NCBI GenBank assembly: GCA_016790225.1
Contig: JAEUOZ010000015.1
Coordinates: 26,331 to 90,330, forward strand
Source: Rubrivivax sp.
GTDB lineage: Bacteria > Pseudomonadota > Gammaproteobacteria > Burkholderiales > Burkholderiaceae
DNA: 64,000 bases
Direction: 5' to 3'
The position numbers and the translations under genes were made by a program. Shown piece after piece: positions 40,160 to 49,524 of this stretch (position 1 is the first letter of the stretch; each line of letters starts with the position of its first letter). Under the pieces are notes generated by a model. That model searched no databases and had not been told where the DNA came from. It worked only from the letters and a program-made list of their open reading frames with translations.

Positions 40160-41581
40160 TCAGACGAAGCCCAGCTTGCGCCGGCCCGCATCATGGTGTG
40201 AGAGGTTGGGCAAGACCTCCAGCAGCTGGCTGTCGCTCAGGCCGAACCAGGCGCCCAGCGTGGCGGCCAGCTGATCCACCGAGGTCGTGGGCAGCAATCG
40301 CCCCTGGCCGACATCGTCGGGCCCGTTGTTGGCCAGCACCGGGGCGACGCCATAGTGGCGGCGGCCGCGCACCGCACCGCCCAGCACCATCTGCATGCCA
40401 CCCCAGCCGTGGTCTGAACCGTCGGCATTGCCGGTCAGCGTGCGGCCGAAGTCGGACGCGGTGAAGGTGGTCACGCGCTCGGCCACGCCCAGCTCGCCCA
40501 GCGCGGCCTGGAAGGCCACCAGCGCATCGGCCAGCGTGCCCAGCAGGCCGGGCAGCACGCCCAGCACGCCGTTGTGCGTGTCAAAGCCGCCCAGGGACAC
40601 GAAGAAGATCTGACGCCGTGCCTGCAGCGCATCGGCCACGGAGATCATGCGCGCCACCATCTGCAGCTGCGCGGCCAGGGGGTTGCCGGCAGGAAAGGCC
40701 GTGCCGAGTGCCGGCGCCGCGCCCAGCGAGCTGCTGAGCGTGTCGTTGGCCTCCAGCGAGCGCGCCACCACCCGCGCGTGATCCGCCTCCAGCAGGTGCG
40801 TGCGCGGCGCGCAGATGATCTCGCGCAGCGCGTCGGACGCCGCGCGCGAGCCGAACAGCGGCGCGCGCAGTGCATTCAGCGGCACCGAGCCGCTGCTGGA
40901 CACCTGGTATTGCGCGGCCGAGCGGCCGGCCATGAAGACCGCATTGCCCGAGACATTCACGCAGGTGAAGGTGGATTTGCCGTTGCCGGCTTCGAAGAGG
41001 TCGCCCAGGCGCCCGCCCCAGCCCGAGCGCGCACCCTCCGGCAAGGAGGACTGCCAGACCGATTGCTGATCGTTGTGCGAGAAGAGCTTGGGCGGCAGCG
41101 GCACCGAACGTGCCTGGTACTGCGCCTTGCTGGTCGGGTGGATCAGCGTGCCCACGTTGAGCACGGTGGCCAGGCGGCCGGCCTGCCAGTGCGGCATCAG
41201 CGGCGCCAGATCGGGCGCCAGCGCGTACTGGTAGGGCACGCCGTCGCGGTCCAGCGGCGCGGCCAGCGGGCTGAGGGCCGTCGCGTCCAGGTTGGCGCGT
41301 GCGATCGCCAGCGCGGGCCGCAGTGCGGCGTACTGCGCGTGCTGCGCGCTGCTGTAGGGCACGAGCAGGTTGGCGTGGTCGCAGCCGCCGTACAGGAAGA
41401 CGCACACCAGGGCCTTGTAGTCCGACGCGGTCGCGGCGGCCGCCTCGCCCAGGGCCGCGAGGTTGACGGCCCAGGGCGCAGCCACGCCGGCCAGTCCGAG
41501 CGCAGCGCCTCGCTGCAGAAAGGCGCGCCGCGAGGCCGGGCTGACCCGGGGTGAGTGGATGCCAAGAGGGGAACGGGCCAT
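40160..41581 (-). CDS. DUF1501 family Tat-exported protein
   Basis: A 473-residue protein with a twin-arginine signal (SRRAFLQRGAALGLAGVAAP). DUF1501 features include ALVCVFLYGGCDHANLLVPY, FSHNDQQSVWQSS, and the C-terminal TASDFGRTLTGNADGSDHGW followed by GGMQMVLGG, which resembles alkaline-phosphatase-superfamily metal sites. The family is widespread and usually encoded beside DUF1800 proteins, as here; biochemical function is not established. ATG 41581 is used; a TTG at 41587 is possible. It is 10 bases downstream of the DUF1800 gene and surely co-transcribed. Confidence 0.92.
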   Translation of the reverse strand: MARSPLGIHSPRVSPASRRAFLQRGAALGLAGVAAPWAVNLAALGEAAAATASDYKALVCVFLYGGCDHANLLVPYSSAQHAQYAALRPALAIARANLDATALSPLAAPLDRDGVPYQYALAPDLAPLMPHWQAGRLATVLNVGTLIHPTSKAQYQARSVPLPPKLFSHNDQQSVWQSSLPEGARSGWGGRLGDLFEAGNGKSTFTCVNVSGNAVFMAGRSAAQYQVSSSGSVPLNALRAPLFGSRAASDALREIICAPRTHLLEADHARVVARSLEANDTLSSSLGAAPALGTAFPAGNPLAAQLQMVARMISVADALQARRQIFFVSLGGFDTHNGVLGVLPGLLGTLADALVAFQAALGELGVAERVTTFTASDFGRTLTGNADGSDHGWGGMQMVLGGAVRGRRHYGVAPVLANNGPDDVGQGRLLPTTSVDQLAATLGAWFGLSDSQLLEVLPNLSHHDAGRRKLGFV

Positions 41582-41591
41582 GGTCAACGCT

Positions 41592-43355
41592 TCACTTGAG
41601 GATCAGGTATTCCGGCGCGGCGAGCACCAGCACCAGCGCCGCGTGGATGCGCGCCAGGCGCGCCGCCTCGGTGCCGGCAGCCATGCTGCCCAGGGCCTCG
41701 GCCATGCGGCTGCGGGTCGCGCTGCCGATCTGCCCGGCGGCCAGCACCAGATTCAGCTCGGCCACCAGCGCGGCCGCGTCATCGGCCAGCGGCAGCCAGG
41801 CCGAGTAGTCCGGCCGCACGTCGCCGCGGCCGCTGGCCACCACGGTCTGCATGAAATTGATGTAGCCGACCACCGAGCTCTCGTGCGTGATCTGGAACTC
41901 CGGCGCCACCAGGCCGGCCTCGCCCACTGCGCTGTTGGGCGGCACGTAGCCCGGGCGAAAGAAGTTGAAGACCGAGGGTGAGCGCAGCGGCGCCTGGCCC
42001 AGCGAGCGCGCGGCATCGCTGGTGTTGCCGATGGTCCAGGCATCGGTGCCGGCACTGACACGCGCCGCGCGCGCCCAGCCCGTGAAGCGCAGGATGGGCT
42101 CGCGCAGCTTGCCCGCGCGGGCCTGGCTCAGGGCGGCGTCGCTGCGCGCTTCGTCGTCCAGCAGGATGGCGCGCACCACGGCCTTCAGGTTGCCGCGCTG
42201 ACCGCTGCCGTCGTTGGAGAAGACCCGCGCCACACGGCCCACGTAGGCGGCGCTGGGGTTGCTCGTCACCAGGCGCTGGATCAGCTGGCGGCTCCAGAAG
42301 GGCGCCACATTGGCATGCTGGAACAGATGGTCCAGCGCCTGGTCCATCGCCGCCTGCGCGCCCACGCCGGCGGCGATGCTGCGCCCCAGAAAGCTCTTGG
42401 CCCCGGTCTCGTAGCGCGCCGCCAGGGAGATCATCGGGCGCCGCATGTAGTCGGGCGTGCTGGTGTCGCCGCCCGCCAGATCGACCTCCCAGCCCGTGAA
42501 GACACGCGCCAGCCCGGCGATGTCGTCCTGGCCGTAGGTTTCCTGTGGCTGGCCGCCGACCAGCCGCGGCGTGCCGTCGGGCTGCAGCTCGATCAGCCCG
42601 ATGGTGAACAGCTGCATCAGCTCGCGGGCGTAGTTTTCGTCCGGCAACGTGCCCGTGGCCGCGTTGGCGCGCACATTGCCCTTGAAGGTCAGGTAGATGC
42701 CCATCGCCATGCTGCGGCTGGCCGCGCCCAGCAAGTCGCGCACGCGGCCGAAGGCGTGTTCCTCCAGCAGGTCCAGCCAGGCGGCGGCGGCGAAGGCGCG
42801 CCAGCCCCCGGCCCCGCTGATGCCTTCGATGCTGACGACCACGATCTCGGACAAGGCCAGCGTCACACGCTGGCGCAGCGTGTCGGGTGAAGCCAGCAGC
42901 TTGCGCCAGACGGCCTGATCGAAGCCGGCCTGGCCATTGCGGTTCTCCAGGGCATCAAAGCCCTTGTCCACCAGCCACTGCCAGCGGCTGGTGTCGGACC
43001 TCAGCGCAAACTGCTCGTCCAGCCAGCCGGCATAACCCAGCTCGCGCACCCGGGCGATCTGCGCCCGATCCGCGCCCATCGAGGCCTGCGCCAGAAAGCG
43101 CGAGGCCTGGACCTCGCTGATGCCCACGGGCGGCGGGGGTGGGGGAGGTGGCGGGGGCGGTGGCGGTGGCGGCAGCGCGGCATCGCTGCCCCCGCCGCCG
43201 CAGGCCGCCAGGCCCAGCACCGATGCCGCCATGGCCAGCGAGACCACGGGCGACGGCGGCGGCGGCGCGAGCGCGCCGGGATGGCCAGCGGATGGTGTGT
43301 ACGCGCGCGGCCCATGGCAAAGGCACGCGTCTTCCTCAACGACAGGTCCGGACAT
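41592..43355 (-). CDS. DUF1800 family lipoprotein with polyproline linker
   Basis: Up to 587 residues. A lipoprotein signal (SLAMAASVLGLAAC) is followed by GGGG and a run of 15 prolines. The DUF1800 domain has VQASRFLAQASMGADRAQIA, the YARELMQLFTIGL motif, GLARVFTGWEV, and the C-terminal RSPSVFNFFRPGYVPPN. The polyproline would act as a rigid spacer from the outer membrane. ATG 43355 puts about 40 residues before the signal peptide, so a later start, for example GTG near 43247, is quite possible. Function of the family is unknown. It leads a two-gene operon with DUF1501. Confidence 0.9.
   Translation of the reverse strand: MSGPVVEEDACLCHGPRAYTPSAGHPGALAPPPPSPVVSLAMAASVLGLAACGGGGSDAALPPPPPPPPPPPPPPPVGISEVQASRFLAQASMGADRAQIARVRELGYAGWLDEQFALRSDTSRWQWLVDKGFDALENRNGQAGFDQAVWRKLLASPDTLRQRVTLALSEIVVVSIEGISGAGGWRAFAAAAWLDLLEEHAFGRVRDLLGAASRSMAMGIYLTFKGNVRANAATGTLPDENYARELMQLFTIGLIELQPDGTPRLVGGQPQETYGQDDIAGLARVFTGWEVDLAGGDTSTPDYMRRPMISLAARYETGAKSFLGRSIAAGVGAQAAMDQALDHLFQHANVAPFWSRQLIQRLVTSNPSAAYVGRVARVFSNDGSGQRGNLKAVVRAILLDDEARSDAALSQARAGKLREPILRFTGWARAARVSAGTDAWTIGNTSDAARSLGQAPLRSPSVFNFFRPGYVPPNSAVGEAGLVAPEFQITHESSVVGYINFMQTVVASGRGDVRPDYSAWLPLADDAAALVAELNLVLAAGQIGSATRSRMAEALGSMAAGTEAARLARIHAALVLVLAAPEYLILK
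43128..43172 (-). repeat. Polyproline-coding tract (15 codons)
   Basis: Fifteen consecutive proline codons using all four synonyms, directly after the lipobox region of the DUF1800 protein. Efficient translation would need EF-P. Confidence 0.95.
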
Positions 43356-43602
43356 CTGGGGTTCCGTTCAAGGAGACCCGCGCTGCGCGCAGGTCATCGG
43401 TCGGGCCGCGCCCGGCAACCCGGCCAGGGCGATCCTTGTGGTTCACTCAACGGGGCACGGGGCGCTTTCGTGGCGCGCGGTGCCCGACGTGATCAGTGTC
43501 ACGCCACAGTCTGCACGCTTCCCGCGCCGGGCGTAAGGGCCCGTAAACCGCCGTAAGTGGCTGCCAGACGGCGCTTTTCTCGGCCAGGCCGCCGACCCCG
43601 CC

Positions 43603-44280
43603 TCAAGCCGCGGCGCGGCGCGGCGCCAGCCAGCTGGCCAGACACCACTGCGCCAGCCAGTAGGTCGCGAGAATCCACAGGCTGGCCGCGGGCAGGGGCT
43701 GGGCAAACTTGTTCACCGCGAGCAAGGCGTCGGAACACACGAAGCTCGCGCCCCCCACCGCCAGCCACAGCCCACGCGGGCTGCCGCTGCGCCACAGCAC
43801 GGCCGCCTGTGCGGCCATCAAGGCGAGGCACAGCACATAGCCCGCCACCGGCACCCTCAAGCCCGCCGGAACACCGGGCCACAGCAGCCACAGCACGCTG
43901 CCCGCCACCGCCGCGTAGAAGACCAGGGGCAGCGCACGTTCGGCCAGCCTGCGCTCCCGCGTGAAGGCCCACAGGTAGGCCAGGTGCGCCAGCAGAAAAC
44001 TCACCAGCCCGGGCAGGAAGCCCTGCTGCGGCCACAGCAGCGCCACATCGCCCGCCAGCGAGCACAGCAGCCCGATCAGCACCCAGCGACGCACGACCGG
44101 CTGATCCTGCCCGCGCCCCGCGGCATAGGCGATCACCGCCAGCGTGGCCAGTGGCTTGAAGACAAAATTCATCCACGGCTGGCCCAGCGCCCAGGGCGCC
44201 GAGAGGATCGCCAGCAGCCCGCAGACCCCGGTGGCCAGCGCCCAGTGCCAGGGCTGCGCAGAGCTCGCGAGGCGGGACAT
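43603..44280 (-). CDS. YhhN/TMEM86 family membrane protein (lysoplasmalogenase-like)
   Basis: A 225-residue protein with about eight hydrophobic helices. YhhN signatures are FKPLATLAVIAYA near residue 40, GLLCSLAGDVALLWPQQGFL with the conserved Asp, FLLAHLAYLWAF, and the second Asp in FVCSDALLAVNKF. Vertebrate TMEM86 proteins hydrolyse the vinyl-ether bond of lysoplasmalogens; the bacterial substrate is not known. It starts 5 bases after the rep helicase gene, so they share a transcript. ATG 44280 is the best start. The 247 bases after DUF1800's start, between the two genes, contain no recognisable element. Confidence 0.88.
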   Translation of the reverse strand: MSRLASSAQPWHWALATGVCGLLAILSAPWALGQPWMNFVFKPLATLAVIAYAAGRGQDQPVVRRWVLIGLLCSLAGDVALLWPQQGFLPGLVSFLLAHLAYLWAFTRERRLAERALPLVFYAAVAGSVLWLLWPGVPAGLRVPVAGYVLCLALMAAQAAVLWRSGSPRGLWLAVGGASFVCSDALLAVNKFAQPLPAASLWILATYWLAQWCLASWLAPRRAAA

Positions 44281-44285
44281 CTGTT

Positions 44286-46331
44286 TCACTCCGTTGCCGG
44301 CGAGGACGCGCGCGCCGCCTGCTGCGCCGCCAGCTGCTCGCGCAGCCGCCGCAAGGCTTCGCGCGGGTTCTCCTTGGCCTGGCCTTCGTGCAGCTTCATC
44401 TCGGCAATGAACCGGCTGGGCACGCCGGCCACCGTGTCGCGGCCTTTCTTGCGGCGGCGCAGCGTGCTCACCGCCAGGGTCTGGCGCGCGCGCGTGATGC
44501 CCACGTACATCAGTCGCCGCTCTTCTTCCAGGCGCTCGCGCGTCATCTCCTCGTCGCCACCCTTGAAGGGCAGCAGCCCTTCGTTGACGCCCACCAGCAT
44601 CACGTGCGGCCACTCCAGCCCCTTGGCCGCGTGCAGGGTGGACAGCGTCAGCACGTCCTGCTCCTGGCCACGCTCGGCCAGGCTGATGATCACGCTGATG
44701 GTCTGCGCGACCTGCATCACGCTCTGCTTCTCGGTCTCGAAGCTGCCGCCTTCCTGCGTCAGCTCACCGCCGCAGCGGCGCGCGATCCAGTCCACAAAGT
44801 CCAGCACGTTGGTCCAGCGTGCGCTGGCGAGCTTCTCGCTCTCCTCGCTGTCGAAGAGGTGCTGCTCGTAGCCGATGGTCTTGAGCCAGTCCAGCAGCAG
44901 CGCCCGCGCATCCTCGGCGCCGGTGGTCTGGCGCGCCCGGTGCTCCAGCTCGTTCACATAACGGCCGAATTCATGCAGCGAGCCTAAGGCCTTGGCGCCC
45001 AGCACCGTGCCCAGGCTCTCGGCAAACAGCGCCTCGAACAGGCTCAGCTTCCAGCGCGAGGCAAACTCGCCCAGCCGGGTCAGCGTGGTGGTGCCGATGC
45101 CGCGCTTGGGTGTGCCGATGGCGCGCAGGAAGGCGGGGTCGTCGTCCTGGTTGACCAGCAGGCGCAGCCAGGCGCAGAGGTCCTTGATCTCGGCGCGATC
45201 GAAGTAGCTCTGCCCGCCAGACACCTTGTACGGGATCTGCGCGGCACGCAGCTTCTGCTCGAAGACGCGCGCCTGGTGGTTGGCGCGGTAGAGGATGGCA
45301 AAGTCGCTGAACTTCACCTCGCCGCCGCGCGCACGCAGCGCGTTCACGCGCGCCACGGCGCGCTCGGCCTCGTGTTCCTCGCCGTCGCACTCGGCCAGCA
45401 GCACCGGCTCGCCTTCGCCGAACTCGCTCCACAGCTTCTTCTCGAAGATCTTGGGGTTGCCGGCGATCACATGGTTGGCCGCGCGCAGGATGGCGCCGGT
45501 GGAGCGGTAGTTCTGCTCCAGCGGAATGACCTTCAGCGAGGGATAGTCCTGCGGCAGCCGGCGCAGGTTCTCGATGGTCGCGCCACGCCAGCCGTAGATG
45601 CTCTGGTCGTCGTCGCCCACGGCGGTGAAGAGGCCGCGCTCGCCCACCAGGCTTTTCAGCAGCTCGTACTGCACGGCGTTGGTGTCCTGGACCTCGTCCA
45701 CCAGGATGTGGCGGAACTGCGCCTGCCAGCGCGCACGCGCCTCGGCGTCGCTCTGCAGCAGCTTCAGCGGCAGGCCGATCAGATCATCGAAGTCCACCGC
45801 CTGGAAGGCCTGCAGGCGCTCTTCGTAGCGCTGCATGATGCGCGCCGCGAGCTGCTCCAGATCGTCCTTGGCCACGGCGGCGGCCTGCGCGCTGTTCAGC
45901 CCCTGGTTCTTCCACAGGCTGATCGTCCACTGCCAGCCACGCGCCAGCTTGGCATCGGTGGTGGCCCCGGCGTCGCGCAGCACGCCCAGCACGTCGTCAC
46001 TGTCCAGGATCGAGAAATTGGGCTTCAGCCCGATGCGCGGGCCGTCCTCGCGCAGCATGCGCACGCCCAGGGAGTGGAAGGTGGAGACCGCAAGATCGCG
46101 CGCCGCGCGCGAGCCGACGCTGGCCTTGGCGCGCTCGCGCATTTCCTGCGCAGCCTTGTTGGTGAAGGTGATCGCCGCGATCTGCGCCGGCGGCAGGCCG
46201 GCCTGCAGCAGCCGGGCGATCTTGTGCACGATGACGCGGGTCTTGCCCGAGCCGGCGCCGGCCAGCACCAGGCAGGGGCTCTGCAGGTGATGCACGGCCT
46301 GCATCTGGGCAGCATTCAGGGTGTCGGCCAT
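44286..46331 (-). CDS. rep: ATP-dependent DNA helicase Rep
   Basis: A 681-residue superfamily 1A 3'-to-5' helicase with motif I (LVLAGAGSGKTRVIVHKIA), Ia (ITFTNKAAQEMRERA), II (HILVDEVQDTNAVQYELL), III (AVGDDDQSIYGWRGA), IV (LEQNYRST), V (LSTLHAAKGLEWPHVMLVG) and VI (EERRLMYVGITRARQ). The N terminus (LNAAQMQAVHHLQSPC) and the length match Rep rather than UvrD. Rep clears proteins ahead of replication forks and helps restart. ATG 46331 is supported by conservation; an open extension to 46556 has no coding character. Confidence 0.93.
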   Translation of the reverse strand: MADTLNAAQMQAVHHLQSPCLVLAGAGSGKTRVIVHKIARLLQAGLPPAQIAAITFTNKAAQEMRERAKASVGSRAARDLAVSTFHSLGVRMLREDGPRIGLKPNFSILDSDDVLGVLRDAGATTDAKLARGWQWTISLWKNQGLNSAQAAAVAKDDLEQLAARIMQRYEERLQAFQAVDFDDLIGLPLKLLQSDAEARARWQAQFRHILVDEVQDTNAVQYELLKSLVGERGLFTAVGDDDQSIYGWRGATIENLRRLPQDYPSLKVIPLEQNYRSTGAILRAANHVIAGNPKIFEKKLWSEFGEGEPVLLAECDGEEHEAERAVARVNALRARGGEVKFSDFAILYRANHQARVFEQKLRAAQIPYKVSGGQSYFDRAEIKDLCAWLRLLVNQDDDPAFLRAIGTPKRGIGTTTLTRLGEFASRWKLSLFEALFAESLGTVLGAKALGSLHEFGRYVNELEHRARQTTGAEDARALLLDWLKTIGYEQHLFDSEESEKLASARWTNVLDFVDWIARRCGGELTQEGGSFETEKQSVMQVAQTISVIISLAERGQEQDVLTLSTLHAAKGLEWPHVMLVGVNEGLLPFKGGDEEMTRERLEEERRLMYVGITRARQTLAVSTLRRRKKGRDTVAGVPSRFIAEMKLHEGQAKENPREALRRLREQLAAQQAARASSPATE

Positions 46332-46461
46332 CGGGTGCGCGCAAGGCGGTAAGGGAGGGGCGGCCGCGCGGACGAACGACGCCGCTGACTGCAGGGCTGC
46401 AGCGGCGGCTGCTGAGATCTCCGGATGATAACGAGCCGCCTTTTGCGCCAGACTGCGGGCC

Positions 46462-47529
46462 ATGCAAGGCGCCCAGATCATCGTCCTGGCCACACCGGTC
46501 TTCCTGCTGCTCATCGCCCTGGAGCTGTGGGTGGGCATCCGCCGCGGCCGCAACACCTACCGCTGGAACGATGCGCTCAATTCCATCGGGCTGGGCATCA
46601 TGAGCCAGGTCACCGGCGTCTTCGGACGTGTGCTGCGCATCGGCATCTATGCCTTCGCCTTCCAGCATGTGGCGCTGTGGCAGCTGGACCCGGGCCAGTG
46701 GTGGGTCTGGGTGGCCGCGCTGGTGGCCTACGACTTCTGCTACTACTGGAACCACCGGCTCGGGCACACCTGCGCGCTGTTCTGGGCCTCGCACGTGGTG
46801 CACCACCAGAGCGAGGACTACAACCTGTCCACGGCGCTGCGCCAGACCTCTTCGGGCTTTCTGACCGGATGGATCTTCTACCTGCCGATGGCCGTGCTGG
46901 GCTTTCCGCCGATGGTCTTTGCGGTCGTGGCCCTGATCGACCTGCTCTATCAGTACTGGGTGCACACGCAGCAGATCGGGCGGCTGGGCTGGTTCGACCG
47001 CTGGTTCTGCAGCCCGAGCAACCACCGCGTGCACCACGCAGTGAACGATCGCTACCTGGACCGCAACTACGGCGGCATCTGGGTCGTCTGGGACCGGCTC
47101 TTCGGCAGCTTTGCCGAAGAGGACGAGCGCGAGCCCATCGTCTACGGCACTCGCGCGCCGCTGCGCAGCTGGAACCCGCTGTGGGCCAATCTCGAGGTCT
47201 GGTGGACCCTGGCGCAGGACAGCTGGCGCGCGGCCTCCTGGGCCGACAAGCTGCGCGTCTGGTTCAAGCCGCCGGGCTGGCGCCCGCCGGACGTGGCGGC
47301 ACGTTTCCCCAAGCCCGCCTTCGACCTGCAGCGCCCGCGCTACGACCCGCCGATGAGCCCCCAGGCCCGCGCGCTGGCGGCCGGCCTGTTCGTGCTGCTG
47401 CTGGGCCTGACCGCGGCTTTCCTCTGGCAAGCCCACCACCTGAGCGGGCTGCAGCAGCTGCTGGGCGCCGGGCTGATCGTGGCGGGGCTGGCGCTGGTGG
47501 GTCGACTGAGCACGCCGCGCGCGGCCTGA
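46462..47529 (+). CDS. Sterol desaturase/fatty acid hydroxylase family membrane enzyme
   Basis: A 355-residue integral membrane di-iron enzyme. The histidine clusters are HRLGH (residue about 101), HVVHH (about 112) and, after two further helices, HRVHH (about 194), as required for iron binding. Membrane helices occur near residues 5-25, 45-70 and 75-95, at 130-160 and at the C terminus (LAAGLFVLLLGLTAAFLW). Relatives hydroxylate or desaturate lipids, including ether lipids and ornithine lipids. The substrate here is unknown. It is divergent from rep. Confidence 0.9.
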   Translation: MQGAQIIVLATPVFLLLIALELWVGIRRGRNTYRWNDALNSIGLGIMSQVTGVFGRVLRIGIYAFAFQHVALWQLDPGQWWVWVAALVAYDFCYYWNHRLGHTCALFWASHVVHHQSEDYNLSTALRQTSSGFLTGWIFYLPMAVLGFPPMVFAVVALIDLLYQYWVHTQQIGRLGWFDRWFCSPSNHRVHHAVNDRYLDRNYGGIWVVWDRLFGSFAEEDEREPIVYGTRAPLRSWNPLWANLEVWWTLAQDSWRAASWADKLRVWFKPPGWRPPDVAARFPKPAFDLQRPRYDPPMSPQARALAAGLFVLLLGLTAAFLWQAHHLSGLQQLLGAGLIVAGLALVGRLSTPRAA

Positions 47530-47573
47530 ACCTTCGGCGCTTCAGCCCCTCGATCGCTCAAGCGCTCACGCGC

Positions 47574-49445
47574 TCAATCCACCGGCCCGCACAGACAGTG
47601 CACCACGGCCGCAAAGGGCGCGCGCTGCTGCGTCAGCTCCGCCAGCCAGGCCAGATCGGCGCGGGCCTCGGCCAGCACTGCCGGCGGCGCAGGCAGCGGC
47701 GGCGCCAGCCAGCCGGCGGCCTGCAGGCGTTCGCCCCAGGCCTGGGCGCCCAGGCCGTCGAGCAAGCGGCTGAGCCGGCCACCTTCACGCTCCATCCATT
47801 GCACGCGGGCGTCCGCCGGGAGCCTGGCCTTGGCGCGGGCAGAGGCCAGCGCATCGTTGAAGCTGCCGACGCGGTCGATCAGGCCCCGCTCGCGCGCCTG
47901 CGCGCCAGTCCAGATGCGCCCCTGCGCCACCGCATCGATCTTGTCCTTGCCGGTCTTGCGGGCGGCCGCGGCCTTGGCCGTGAAATCGGCATAGATGTGG
48001 TCGATGACGGACTGCACCACGCGCGCAAAGCGCTCGTCCAGCGGGCGCCTGGGATCGTAGGCGCCGACCAGCCAGGTCGTGCCGGTGCCACCGGTGTGCA
48101 GCGAGAGCTTGTCCATCAGGCCCGGCCCGGTGGGCAGCATCGCGAAGACACCGATCGAGCCGGTGATGGTGGCCGGATCGGCCACCAGCTCGTCGGCCGC
48201 CAGGCTGATCCAGTAGCCGCCCGAGGCGGCCAGATCGCCCATGGAGACGACCACCGGCTTGCCCGCCGCGCGCGTCATCTGCAGTTCACGGCGGATCAGC
48301 TCGCTGCCCGTGGCGCTGCCGCCGGGCGAATCCACGCGCAGCACCACGGCCTTCACGTGCTCGTCTTCGCGCGCCTGGCGGATGAGCTCGGCCGTCGAGC
48401 GCCCGCCCACGCGGCCGGCGGGCGCTTCGCCCTCGACGATCTCGCCCTCGGCCACCACCACGGCCACGGCATCGCCCTCGCGCGGCGTCTTGACGCGGCT
48501 GAGGTAGGACGTCAGGGAGACCTGCCGGAAGCTGAGCAGGCGCTCATCCTTCGCGCCGCGCTCCACCAGCAGCGTGCGCAGCGCATCGGGCGTCATCAGG
48601 CCATCCACCAGCTTCAGATCCAGCGCCAGCCGCGCGCTGTCGCCGCCGGCCGCCACCAGGTTGGCCGGCAGCCCTTCGATCATGCGCAGCACATGGCCCG
48701 CCGGCAGGCGGCGCGCCTTCTCCACGCCGTCGATGTACAGGGCCCAGAGCGCCTCGTAGACCAGGCTTTCGGACTCGATCGTCTGCGGCGATGGCGCGTT
48801 GGCCATGAAGGGTTCCGCGGCGTTCTTGAACTGGCCCGCCCGGATCACGTTGGCGCTCACGCCCAGCCGGTCCAGCGCATCACGGTAGTAGTTGCGCTGG
48901 CGCCCGTAACCTTCGATCAGCACGGCGCCCATCGGGTGCATGTAGACCTCGTCGGCATGCGCGGCCAGGTAGTAGGCACGCTGGTCGTACTGCATGCCCC
49001 AGGCCACGACCTTCTTGCCGCTGGCGCGAAAGCGCGTGATGGCCGCGGCCACCTCGCGCTGCGTGGCCAGGCCGCCGCCGCTCAGGCCGTCGGTGGTCAG
49101 CAGCACGCTGCTGACGTCGGCATCCCTGGCGGCATGGTCCAGCGCGCGCTGGATGTCGCGCAGCGCCACCTGCCGGGGACTGCTCTCGCTCAGCCAGCCG
49201 AAGAGGGCATCGCGCGGCGTGCCGCTGCGCTGCTCGACCACCGGGCCATCCAGATCGATCACCAGCACCGTGCGCTCCTTCAGCGCCGGTGCGCGGCTCG
49301 TCCAGGCCAGCGCGGCCAGCGCCACGACGAGGCCCAGGAACAGCAGGTTCAGGGTCAGGCGGCGCAGGCCATCGACAGCCCGCCACAGGCCACCGAATAC
49401 CGTGGCCAGCACACCACGACCGCGCTTCTCGCGCGTCAGGCTCAT
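47574..49445 (-). CDS. sppA: Signal peptide peptidase SppA, long (67K) type
   Basis: A 623-residue inner-membrane serine protease that degrades cleaved signal peptides in the periplasm. It has one N-terminal membrane helix (LNLLFLGLVVALAALAW, residues about 32-48) and two tandem S49 domains. The catalytic Lys is in VIRAGQFKNAAEPFM (first domain, near residue 208) and the Ser in MGDLAASGGYWISLAADELV (second domain, near residue 407), as in E. coli SppA. DSPGGSATGSELIRRE and TITGSIGVFAMLP are also conserved. It is monocistronic. Confidence 0.96.
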   Translation of the reverse strand: MSLTREKRGRGVLATVFGGLWRAVDGLRRLTLNLLFLGLVVALAALAWTSRAPALKERTVLVIDLDGPVVEQRSGTPRDALFGWLSESSPRQVALRDIQRALDHAARDADVSSVLLTTDGLSGGGLATQREVAAAITRFRASGKKVVAWGMQYDQRAYYLAAHADEVYMHPMGAVLIEGYGRQRNYYRDALDRLGVSANVIRAGQFKNAAEPFMANAPSPQTIESESLVYEALWALYIDGVEKARRLPAGHVLRMIEGLPANLVAAGGDSARLALDLKLVDGLMTPDALRTLLVERGAKDERLLSFRQVSLTSYLSRVKTPREGDAVAVVVAEGEIVEGEAPAGRVGGRSTAELIRQAREDEHVKAVVLRVDSPGGSATGSELIRRELQMTRAAGKPVVVSMGDLAASGGYWISLAADELVADPATITGSIGVFAMLPTGPGLMDKLSLHTGGTGTTWLVGAYDPRRPLDERFARVVQSVIDHIYADFTAKAAAARKTGKDKIDAVAQGRIWTGAQARERGLIDRVGSFNDALASARAKARLPADARVQWMEREGGRLSRLLDGLGAQAWGERLQAAGWLAPPLPAPPAVLAEARADLAWLAELTQQRAPFAAVVHCLCGPVD

Positions 49446-49509
49446 CCGTCATTCTCCATGCACTAGCAAGACGTCATTGTGGGCCCACAGCCTGGGGCTC
49501 GCGCACGGC

Positions 49510-49515
49510 GATACT
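49510..49515 (+). promoter_or_regulatory. Putative -10 hexamer upstream of the AEC transporter
   Basis: GATACT (four of six -10 bases) ends nine bases before ATG 49525, which would leave a leader of only two or three bases. Confidence 0.3.
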
Positions 49516-49524
49516 TCCTCTCAC

